Positions 14,001-26,000 of a stretch of DNA of 64,000 nt are shown here, piece after piece. Every line of letters begins with the position of its first letter. Position 1 is the stretch's first letter. The DNA is from Diploscapter coronatus. Its lineage: Eukaryota; Nematoda; Chromadorea; Rhabditida; Rhabditidae. Location: NCBI GenBank assembly GCA_964036155.1, contig OZ038422.1:48197201-48261200 (forward strand). Direction: 5' to 3'. Below the pieces are notes generated by a model that was not told where the DNA came from, searched no databases, and was given only the letters and a program-made list of their open reading frames with translations. The position numbers were made by a program, and so were the translations under genes.

Positions 14001-17000
14001 CGTCCGTTCTTCAGCCACTTCACGCCCTTGACTGGACCCTTGACCTTGACAGTGAAGGTCGCGGTTTCTCCCTGCTTGACGGAAGTTGGCACAAGTCCAG
14101 AAACGATTTCCGGTTTGCCTTTGCCCTAAAATTAAAATTGATAATTTTCAATATAAATTATAAAACGATACCTTTCCGTCATCATCAGGCTTCACAGTTA
14201 GCTGACACTTGCTTTCGACTTCGCCAGAATCATTTGCGGCAACCACGCGGTATTCGCCAGCATCTTGCTCTGTGAAGTTCGGGATCGTCAGTCGGAACTT
14301 TCCATTTCCAAGGTCTTCGGTCTTTCCATCCTTCACCTCGTCGTTGCCTTTGTACCATTTCACCTAAATTTGTAATATTCACTCTTCAAAAAAATCGATT
14401 TTGTAAATCTCCGTGCATCATTAGTATGACAAAATTGCATTTTATTTTGTTATTTCCATACCTGGTTTGGCTTGCCTTCGACCTCGATCTCCAAAGCGAT
14501 TGGAGTTCCCTTGGGAACAATTTGATCACAGAGACCCTTCTTGAAGGACGGCAAGCTGATTTTTTCTGCTTTGGTCTGGACGACGACAGTGCTTGATGAC
14601 TCCACAGAGACTGTATCGGTTGAGAGGACGACGCGGTACGAGCCAGAGTCGGTGAGTTCACTTCGCTCGATCTCCAGCTTGTATTCTTCGTCGGAGACCT
14701 TCTCAATTCTGGTAGTGCTGCTGGACGAAAGTTGCTCCGTTCCTTTGTACCACTTGACTGTTTTCGGTTTCCCTTCAACTTCTACTGATAGCAGAATTTT
14801 GGTTCCAACATCGACAGTCAAGTCGTTCAATCCTCTCTTCAGACGAAGCTTGTCTTCGTCCGTAACAGTAAGCTGCGCTTGTGATGAGGTGGTTCCAGCC
14901 GGGTTCTTTGCTTCGACGCGATATGTTCCCTGGTGCTCGGCTTTTGCGCTTTCAATGATCAACTTCTGAGTGCCGTCGCCTTCAGACTGGATCTTGATGA
15001 GTTCAGTCGGTTTGAGTTCAGTTCCGTTGAGGAACCACGCGACCTGTAAGTAATATTAGTTGGTGTGGAAGAGTGGGGAATCTTGAGGATGTGATTTTGA
15101 ACATGCATTGTGAGAAATATGTGAACATGGATTGTGATATGATGTCAGTAAGAAGACTTGAGAACAAAGCTATTCGCGTACCGTTGGTTGAGGCTCTCCA
15201 GTGACCTGGCATTCGAGAACGGCTTTTTCGCCTTGCTTGACGCTTTGGGACTGGAGCTGCTTCGTGAACTGAGGAGCAGTCTGAGCAGGCTCTTTGACGG
15301 TAAGAGTCACGTCGCACCAGACGTCACCATGGATATTGGAAGCAGAGCAGCGGTACTCATCAGTATCGGACAGTTGTGCATCCTGAAACGAGTATCTCGT
15401 AATTTACAATTTTATTAGTTTTCAATACCTTGATAATGAGCTTGACAGTTCCATCTCCCTGTTCTTCCATAGAGATTCTGCTATCGGGCTGCAAGAGCTT
15501 GCCATTTTTGTACCTGAAATTGAAAAATGACCATTTTTAAATGACAAAGAGTCCATAGCCAAGAAATTTAGTGGTATCGTTTCATGGTGATCAAGAAATA
15601 TCGTAAAATTAATCCAGGAACATCGTTACTATTTTGAAGTATTTTATCCTTAAAAATAGCGCATTCAAAATAAGTAAGGGAAATACAACGATACTTCTGA
15701 ATTAATGCTACGATATTTACTTTTCACGATAACCTGATGTGCGCGACATTTCTAATCGTCTGGAAGAAAAACTTACCATTTGATAGAGGGCTTTGGATTT
15801 GCAACGACTTTGCCTTCGAAGGTAGCAGTTTCTCCAATCATGACGACGACTGGCTTGATCGGCATCATGAAATCTGGAGCACCCTCGTCAGGGCGAGGAG
15901 CTCCTTCAGCCATGAAGATGATCGGACCCTCTGTCCATGCCGATCCATATTCATTCTCTGCTTCGCATCTGAAGTATTTAAATATTTTTAGACATAGTAG
16001 GACTAAAGCCAATTCATCGTGCGACCATCCTTAAGCCAGAATGTCCCCAAAAATATTGTAGAGGATCACTTATGTATCAGTATTCTTTAAAAAAAAAACG
16101 CTGATTTGTGGACCAGAGGCGTAAAAGAACGCCTTATTAAATAACTCTAACGCAAAACGCACTTTTGGGGTAATTTTCAGAGCGCACACGCAAACGCGAA
16201 TCAAACATTCGACTTTTGTACAACCCTTTTGTGGACCCTCTTCACTATGGTTTTTCTTTCAAACTAATGCCTATCAAATTCTGATATTTTTTAAAATTTT
16301 ATTAACCTGTATTCTCCAGCATCTTGCGAGGTGCACTTCTCAATCGTGAGAGTGAGAGTGCCATCAGCCATCTGCTCTGAGCGAATTCTGGCAGACATTT
16401 CGACTACCTTTCCTTCGCGCTTCCAGACGATCTTCGGCGTCGGCTCGCCCTTGACTTTGCATCGGAGCACAGCTGTCTCGTTGTTGGTGACGGTCACCGA
16501 GCGAAGGAGCTCGATGAACTCCGGAGGTCCGCGTCCAGAAGTGTCCGTTGCTTTAGCGCTTTCTGAAAACCAAAAGATGATTTTCGAAAGTAATTCTAAA
16601 ACTAATGATTTTTTTCTAATCAATAAAGAACATAATCGGCTATTTGCAAATGATAACTTGTTACTCGATACACACTACGCCGTTACGCAAGTTTAGTAGT
16701 TCAGGAAAATGTAAGGGCAACATAGGGTGTATCGTATGTCAAGCGTATCATTTTCAAAAGGTTCATTCATTTTCAATTGAAAAAAAAATTGTGCAATTTG
16801 TTATCAGGCAAGTGCAAAGCACACGAACCCTGTGGAATATTTTGGTCCTGCACTAGCTCCTCCAGCAAATCACCCTCATCCGCTACGGTCTCTTGCGCGG
16901 TTGTGGCGTATTTCAATTGCAGTTGACCTCGGGTGTCGGCCTTTCCGACCTTATTGACTGCTTCGCATTTCCACATTCCGACATCTTCTTCTCTTGCATT

Positions 17001-20000
17001 CTGGATTGTCATTTTGATTCGTCCGTCATCGAAGTATTCGACTTGCATCCTCTGATCCGGGACGACCTCTTTGCCATCTTTGAAGAACTTGATTTCGGGG
17101 TGGGACTCTTTGTTCACTTTGCAGGTCAATTCAACGGTCTCTCCGACTTTCGCTGTCGTCTCATGCAATTCCTCGATGAAGAAGGGCTGGACCTCTTCGC
17201 TCTTCGCCTTCTCAAAGCCGTATTTGGGAATCTTGATTTCTCCGATGGTTAAGTCTTGGCCAGCCTTGTTAGTTGCTTTGCACTCATACGATCCCAAGTC
17301 TTTCTGCGTGACATTCTTGATGATCAAGCTGTGATGGCCCTCTGAGTCTTTCTTGGCGATGATGTGATCATTGTCAATGTTCACTGGGACTCCATCTTTC
17401 GTCCAGGTGCACTCGGGCTCGGGCTTTCCAACGACGGTCACATTCAGTTGGGCATCTTTTCCCTCTTCAATATCGATTTTCTTCAAACCCTCAGTGAACA
17501 GAGGTGCTTCAATTTCTTCGATGATTCCGAAACTCGCTGTGGTCTTTGCCTCTCCGACTGGGTTAACTGCGTAGCATGTGTACAGACCGCGATCCTGCTC
17601 TCGAGCATCTACTATTTGTAAAGAGAAGTGGCCTGCGCCTTCGTCCTTCGCGATTAAATGGACGTTATCGATTTGCAATTCTTTATCATCCTTCAGCCAG
17701 GTGATGGTTGGATCGGGATGACCGACGACGGTGACTTTCAAGGTAGCACCTTCATGCTCGTTGACCTCGACTGGTCGCAATTTCTGGGTGAACTCTGGTG
17801 GTTCAGAATCGTAGATGACATCGAAGGTCGATTCACAGGAGACTTTTCCAGCCGAATTCGCGGCAGTCGCCATGTACACACCAACATCGCTCTTTCGAGC
17901 ATCTTTGATCTCCAAGCTGTATCTTCCATTTCCTTCTTCCTTGAAGATAACGTGTTTTCCGTCGACATTCAAGGTCTCTTTATCCTTGAAGAACTTGACC
18001 TGGGGCTCTGGGCTTCCAGTCACACGAACATAGAATTTTCCGGATTCGTGCTCCTTGATTTCAATCGGCTCCAGTTTCTCGACGAATTCCGGCAGGCTCA
18101 TGCCGTGAAGGACCGAGAGAACTCCGGAGCTTTCAATTTCTCCTGCGTCATTTTTCGCCTGGGCAGTATATTTTGCGATATCCGAGGATTTCGTGCTATT
18201 AATGACCAAGACATGTTTGCCATTGTCCTCATGCTTTATGATGACATGCTCATTATCGGCAACGATTGGCTTTCCGTCTTTCAGGAAAATGACGTCTGGC
18301 TCTGGTGATCCACGAACTTGAACGGTGAAGGTGACATTTTCGCGTTCGGGTACTTCGATATCTTTCAGTTTTTCACTGAAAGAAGGCTGCGACAGTGATT
18401 TGTACACGATGAAATTGGCAGTCGACGTTGTCTGGCCTGCTTCATTTTGGGCCTTGCAGGTAATTTTTCCAGCGTCTTCGAATCGACACTTGCTTATCAC
18501 GAGCGAATAGTTTCCTGAGCCCTCAGATTTCGCGACAACGTGACTACCGTCAATGTTCAAGGGCTTATCGTCTCTCAGCCATTCGATTTTGACGTCAGTC
18601 TCCGATTTTACAGTCACAGACATGTTCGCCGTCGCGTTCAGCTTGACCTCAGTCTTCTGGAGCTCTTTTGTGAATACCGGCTTTTCCAGAGCTCTCATAA
18701 CGTCCAATTCTCCCGAACTCTCGACGCTACCAAGAGGACCTGTAGCCTTGGCCGTATATTTTCCTGCGTCCGAGAGAGCTGCCTGTTTGATGGTCAGACT
18801 GAATGTTCCGGTAGACGCGTCTTTCTTGAATTCGTGATTCGAATCTGGAGAAATGGGTCTTCCATCCTTGTAGAAGTCCACATTTGGTTCCGTTCCAGAA
18901 ACTTTGACCTGCATCACGACCTCCTCCTTCTCCTTGACGCTTGTGCTCTTCAAGCCTTGTTCGAACTTCAAGGGCTCTTGCGATGGTTTCTTCTCCAGGG
19001 GGGTCACTTCTGCTGGGGCAGAAGTTTCGACCGTGCCCAATGGAGTGGTAGCCTTCGCAACATACAGACCGCTATCGGATAGCGCTGCTTCCTTGATGAT
19101 CAGCGTGATCGTTCCGGTAACATTGTCCCGGCGGAACTCGTGATTTGCATCTGGGGAAATCTTATCTCCATCTTTGAAGAAGTCAACATCATTCGGTTCT
19201 GCTCCGGTGACCTTGACCTCCATCTGGATCTCGTCTTTTTCTTTAACGCTAGTTTTCTTGAGGCCCTTTTCGAATTGGGGCATTTCCTTCTTGCCTTTTC
19301 CATCGTCAGGCTTCTGCTCGGTGGGCTGCTCCTCTTTCTTCTGCTCAAGCGGAGTCACTTCTGCTTCGGCGGAGCTTTCGCAACTGCCCAGAGCATTCGA
19401 GACCTTCACGCAATATTTTCCAGCATCCGAGAGTGCAGATTCGTGAACGAGAAGGGTGTAGACTTGATCAACGACACGAATCTCGTGGTTGCTATCAGTT
19501 TTGAGAGGTTTATCGTTGAAGAACCATTCGACGATTGGGCTTGTTCCAGAAATCTTGACCTGCATCTGGATTTCTTCCTTCTCTCTGACAACGGTTCTCT
19601 TGAGACCTTGTTCGATTTTAGGTGGCTGTTGGGAAGTTGTCTTTTGTTCTTCGATCTTTTGTTCTTGTTTCTGTTCGGTTTGTTTCTGGGTAACTTTGGC
19701 CAGACTTGTTGCGGTACCAGCCGAGTTCGTCGCGACAGCAGAGTACTGGGTAAATTCTTCGTTGCGGATTTCGGTGATGACCATTCGCCAGTGGGTGTTG
19801 CTCGCATCGTGTTCAACCGAGATGCGGTTCGAGGAGACAAGTTTGATCTTTTCTTCGGTTCGGGTAAGGGAATGTTGGAAAAACTCGACATGGGGTTGGG
19901 GCATTCCTTTGACCGAGCAAGACAAGACCAATTGCTGACCGAGGAGCAGTGCAGTGTCTTCCAAGTACTTTGTGAAAGATGGTGGTTGTGCTGTAAACAA

Positions 20001-23000
20001 GCAGAGTTAATATTTGGTGAATTGCTGTGTTTTTCTAACTAATGTAAAAATCCTGATATGTGGAAAAGTGAGTAATCTTGCCATGCATGAGAACGAAGGA
20101 ATTGATATTAATTTTTGTGAGTGAACAAAATTGGCGTAACTGATAAAAGGCAACTCATTCCTTCATTCTCAAACAAAATGGGATGGCATTCATGCTGATC
20201 TTCACGCATGCTACTCGAGGCCTCTGCTAGAGTCCATTTGTCATCAAGGGTTGAAAGTGTCGAGGGAAATTTGATGACTCTTGGATCTAGTGACATCCTC
20301 GTAGCAGCATTGAACTGAGGGGTTTGAATTGATTGAATTGCTTTCGCACCTTCGACTGTCAGCTTCGCTTCCGTTTTCTGTGAGCCAGCTTCGTTCTCGG
20401 CGACGCACTTGTAAACGCCCTGGTCTGTGACCTCAGCGGACTTGATCGTAAGCTTCTCCATTCCATCGACCTTCTCAATGGTTATCCTCTCAGATTTGGC
20501 CTCCACAACTTGCTGAAATTTTCGTATCATTGTTGAAATGAAATGGAATTTTTCATCTCACATTGTCCTTGAACCAGATAACATTGGGCTGAGGAGTTCC
20601 TTCGATCTTGCACTCGAAGGTAACTGTCTCTTTGACTTTGCAGGTCTTGTCCTTCAACGACAACGTGAATTCTGGAGCCTTAGATGGAACTTTGACGACG
20701 TCTTCTGAAAAGTTTAACATTCTTTTAAAGAGTAAATTAAAATGCATACCCAGAACAGTGAGGGTCGCTTCACAGACGTCCTTTCCAGTGGCATTCTCGA
20801 CAATGCACTGGTATTTTCCTCCGTCCTCAGGCTGGACGTCGTCAATGAAGAGTTTTTGCGTGGTATGTCCTTCGATCGTCATGGTCTTGACTCGAATGCG
20901 GGCAATCAGCTCGAGTTCTTTGCCATCTTTCAGCCACTTGCAGACGACTCCCTTGGTGTCTGGAACGACGCATTCGAAGATCGCTTCTCCACCCTTCTTT
21001 GCTTTGACGTCCTTGAGCTTCGTAATGAACTTAGGAGCTTGGACTGGTGTTGGAGTTCGCCGCGTTTCAGGCTCCTCCTCAGCGAAGTCATCCATAGCCT
21101 GCTCTTCTTGGATGTCGGATTCTGATTCGGAAAACATGTCACTTGTGTACGTTGCCATATTCGCTGTGCAAGAAACTTCACCGGCTTCATTCTCAGCCTT
21201 GCAGATGATTTCTCCGACGTGCTTGTCAGGGTTGAAGCTGTTGATTGTCAAAGTCGATGTCTTATCATCAGTGACGATCGTGTATTCCGGCCCATTGAAG
21301 ACTTCCTTGTTATTGATGTACCAGGTCAACTTCGGCTTAGGGTCTCCAGTGAAGACAACCTTGTGAACGACCTTCGACCCAGTTCGGGCACGGACATTGC
21401 TCAACCATTCGATGAAGTCCGGGGGTTCGCCGCGAGGCAGGACAAGCAGGGTTGCTTCCGAGGTCGCAGTTCCGTATTCATTGACTGCTTCACAAACGAC
21501 CTTTCCACTGTAGTCGCAAGTGATATCCTTGATCGTAACTGTATACGTTCCTTTCTCCTGATGAATCTTGATGTTTTGCGATTCTTCGAGCTTCTTTCCA
21601 TTGACGTACCAAGAGACGACTGGCGTGGGCTCTCCAAGCAGAACTGCCTTCAATTTGAGAGTATCGCCTTCTCTGCAGGTGGCATCGCAAAGCGAAGTCT
21701 CGAACTCGACAGGAACTGGGGCGACGACCTTCAGAGGCCCTTCTGTATTAGCCTCACCGGCCTTATTGTAAGCGACACACTTGATTTTTCCAGTCATATC
21801 AGCTGTAACTCCGTGGATCTTCAAATTGTAGACACCATTTGCATTCGTGATTTCGGTGTCTTCGGTTTCGCAGACCAACTGTCCGTTGATGTACCACTTG
21901 ACGAATGGAGCTGGGTTTCCAGTGATCAACAGCTTGGTATCGAGTGTGTCGCCCTCGGTCAAATTGATTGGAGCGATATCGGACTGGAATTGCGGTTTTG
22001 CCATTGGGCGTCCCTTTGTAACACCAAGAGATGCGCTGGTTTCTGCAGATCCGAAGTAATTCTCGGCCTTGATTGTGATTCGGCCCTTATCCTCGACCTT
22101 GGTCTCGGCAATTCTCAATTGCAAAGTTCCATCCTCTTGTTCGACCAATTTGATGTGGTCATTTGCATGAATCTCCTTTCCATCACGAAGCCAGGTGATC
22201 GTGGGCTTCGGCTTGACAGCATTCAATTTGGCCTCCATTACAGTGACTTCGTTCTCTGTGATAAGTCGGTCTTCAAGAGTTCTTCCGAAGGTTGGAGCAT
22301 CTCCGACGCGTTTCACTGCCAAAGTGACGTTCTGCTTCTTGTCGCCAACCTCGTTCGTGGCAGAGCACGTCAGCTGACCAGCTTGCTCAGGGGTGATCTG
22401 GTTGATTTCGATCGTGTATTCTCCGTCATTTTCAGTGGTCTTGATGTTGGGATGCTTGCTGACTGGCTCAGAGTTGAGCAGCCATTCCACTTTCGGCTCT
22501 GGGTATCCATCGCATTTCGTGGTGTACTTGACGGTGTCTCCCTCGTTGACTTGTCGGTCGTCCATGTTCGTCGTGAATTTAGGTACTTCTTTCTTGAAGT
22601 CAACCTGAAATTTTTAAATTTGAAAAATCACGTTTTTTCTTCTAAATACCTTTAGTTTGGCCTTTGCCTCGACACGACCCAATGGATTCTCAGCCACGAC
22701 CTTGACTTCACCGCTTTGCTCCTTCTTGGGCTTGTAAATTCTGATGGAAGTCTTTCCGGTCTCTGGCTCGTGTTTAACCTTGATGACTCCTTCCTCGTGC
22801 TGGAGCTTCTTGTCATTCAGATACCAAGAAACCTAAAATTATATATTCTTCTTGGAAAAAACTGAATATCAAGTTAATGGCAGCTACCATATGACTGCTG
22901 AGCAAGAATTTGCCGAGTCCGTACAAGCTTGTAGTACAGCCTTTGCAACGATTTTACAGGCCTGTAATGCACTTGCACTACAAGTCCGTTCGAGCCCGTA

Positions 23001-26000
23001 CGAGCTCGGCAGATTCTTGCTAAGGGGTTATGACAGACTGATAGAGTCCTATCTTTAGATGTAAAGAAGAGTTAGTGCAAGAAAATAATTTTAAAGTTTC
23101 CCTCACTGTCATTCCGTAAAATTCTGCGATATTACGTCTTCCATGCTAATTTATTTGAATATATGTTATAAGTGTTAACATGCCTGAGGCGTAGGCAATC
23201 CAGTAACGATTGCACTGAATTTGATCGACTCATCGACAATCGTCTCGTGGTCTTGAGGAGACTTCGTGAATTCTGGCTTCTTCTGGCCGCCAGAGATGTT
23301 AATCTGATAAAATTAGTCGATGGTTGATTAAATTAATTTGAAGTTTTATTCTTAAATTTCGAGTCCCCAAGTAGATACGCCAAACCTCGGTTTGTGGTAG
23401 AATTTTTGCACAGAAGCGTTATAGGGGGTGTGAATAGCATTTTCGTAAAGAAAAATAGAATTAAAAACTTTCTAGCCGAAAAATCGCTCCAAATGAACAC
23501 ATTTTGGCACACCTCAAACTGCATGGACGCAAAATTATGGGCTGATTTTAGGTAAAGAGCCATTTTATCGAATGTATCATCGATTTAGACTAGGTCTTTT
23601 GTGACGTTTTGGGTTTGAAGGATACTTTCTTCCCAAATTTTTTACTCCAAACTACTACGTTTCCACCACAAACGCATTTTTACAAAGAGACGAGGCTTGG
23701 GGCGGCTCTACTTACATTAGTTTTAGTTTAGAAGAGATAGAATATGGTCGTGCGTAGGGGAAATTCCATGTGTTAATTAAAATTTTAATAAAGCTTACCT
23801 TGGCAGAGCTCTGGCATTCTCCAGCTGGATTCTTGGCCTTGACGGTAATTTCTCCAGCCATATCAGGCTTAGCCTCGGCAATTGTGATATGATAAGTTCC
23901 ATCGCCGTGGTCAGCGATCTAAAATTAAAACTTTTCATTTTTGCCAAAATGCTAAATTTACTTGAATATTCTCGCTGTTGCTGAGAGGCTTGCCGTTGAG
24001 ATACCAAGTGACTTCGGTTCCAGTGGAAGGTCCTTCAAGGGCAACATCGAAGCGAACTGGCTCTCCTTCATCAACGTTCTTGTCGCGGAGGTCGGATTTG
24101 AATTTGGGAACAGCATAAGCTGGATTAACCTTGAGATCAGCGGACTTCGAGTCTTGGCCAGCAGAATTTTGGGCGGTCACCTAAAATTTGTCTTTCTACT
24201 GATTGTTATTTTACAAAAATCATACCTTGATTGTTCCAGTCTGATCAGCCCTAGTCTCAGTAATTTTGAGAGAATATTGCTGTTCAACCTTCTGGTAGAT
24301 GACCGTGCTGCTTTGCTCCAACAACTTCTCGTTGAGGTACCATTTGACTTGTGGTTCTGGGAATCCAGAAATGGAGCATTTGAATTCGACGGTTTCCTTC
24401 TCGGAGATGGTCACTGAGTTTGGTCCATTCGTGATCTGAGGAGCGGATGCTGGTGGGTTGACAGTCAACTTTGCAGATGAATCAGACGCGCCGACCTCGT
24501 TGAAGGCCTCGACGGTAACTAAAAAATAAAATTTCTGTTGATATTCATGAATTCCCCGCAGTACCCTTTCCAGTATGGCTATCATCAGCCCTGTCGATGA
24601 TAAGTGTGGACTTGTTTCCATCCTGAGTGATGTGAACGCCATTCTTGCCATCCTCCAGAGGAACGCCATTGAGCATCCACCTGAACTGGGGCGAGTTCAG
24701 AGCGATTACATCCATCTGAAAGCATTCATTTTTCTGGATTTGTATAATTTAGGATTGTTCGAAAGATCACACGGCTACACTATTCGTAAAGTTGCACCTT
24801 CGATGATGGCACTTAATGAACGCTTTTTTTTCAAATAGTGAAACCTTTCAAGGAAGTTTCAAAATTTTATTTTACCTGAACGCGATCTCCCTTAGTGACT
24901 TCCATGTCTCGCAACTTGTCGGTGAACTCTGGCTTCTTGGTTTCCTTGATTTGCTCCAGAACCTTGAGGTCACATCTACAAATGTTTGATTGATTGAAAA
25001 ATTAATTTGATCCATACTTTGTCTCGACATTTCCAGCCTCATTGGAAGCCTTGATGGACACGACTCCCGAGTTGAAAACGGTCGAATCAATGGAGCACCG
25101 GAATTCAAATTGATCGTCCTTGGACGTGGTCACGCCCTGAGCGGTGGTGATTTCACGACCATCCAGATACCAGTGAATCTCGGTGGCATTTTCAACCACA
25201 ACCTAGATTTTTAGGATCAATTTTGGACAATTGATTGAAATTGGTACTTCGAAATGAGCCAAGTCCGGCTTGTTGACAGTCTGCGATTTGAGGTCTCGAG
25301 TGATTCGGGGAGGTGGGACCTTGGGCTGAAATAGGTAAAATTAAATTTAGAAATTTCTATCAGCTATGATAAAAAATCACCAAAATTTTAATTTCTTATC
25401 TCATAATCGAAAATTTGAGAAAGCAAAGATTGCATGTGCTTTGTGCTAACATGAATCATTCCAAACGGACGGACATTATTATGACATCTCATCAAAGACT
25501 TGAACATATAGGGACGAAAAATACTGCACTCACAGCATAATGAATTTCCAAAAAAAAATTGATTAGGTGTCAAACGAAAATAAACAAAATTCTATGATTT
25601 TCAAAAGTAAAAAAATGAAGATTTCTCAAAATTTGTCTAAATCTATGATCTAAACAAAGCGCAACAATTTTTGCTCTCTCTTCAAAGATTTTTTGCCTAG
25701 CCTATTTATGATTTTGTTTCGGGGGTAGAATACCTTGTCTTCTTTCGGGGGTGAGGATTTTTTGGGACTTGGGGACTTTTTGGTTGGGGATTTTGGTTTC
25801 TCTTGTTCGGCTTCTGCTTTTGGTGGGCTTTTTGACTTTTCTTGGTCTTTTTTCGTCGGGGAGCTCGGTTTTGCGTCCTCTGGTTTGACAGATGGAACGC
25901 TTTCGTCAGCGTTCTGCTGTGATGGCTCCTCCTTACTGACAAGGACTTCATCCTCTTTTTTGGGCGACGGCAGTTTCTCGTCGATTTTCTTTGGCGATTG

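Larger units (their letters stand above)
11155..14125 (-). other. unc-89: unc-89 tandem Ig-exon array with GC-AG introns, exons 47-54
   Basis: Exons 13907-14125, 13401-13721, 12973-13293, 12538-12861, 12085-12426, 11683-11964, 11464-11586 and 11155-11280. Each of the 321-342-nt units encodes one Ig domain preceded by a variable linker: VEVSNDDGT, LPSEPKE plus Lys/Glu, GKPEIVQGLVPTTVKQGE, KGVKWLKNGREIP, YQLEIP and DYK or DYT. C. elegans has about two such repeats, so the array has expanded. Five consecutive introns use GC donors of the form GCATG (13,294-13,400; 12,862-12,972; 12,427-12,537; 11,965-12,084; 11,587-11,682). No GT donor nearby keeps the frame. Confidence 0.9.

Noticed and set aside
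21219..22655. 478-codon plus-strand open frame
   Set aside because: It is antisense to the highly conserved exon 37 of unc-89; its sequence is low-complexity and has no recognisable fold.
22852..23058. 68-codon plus-strand frame in an unc-89 intron
   Set aside because: It is created by the palindrome; the sequence symmetry explains it better than coding does.
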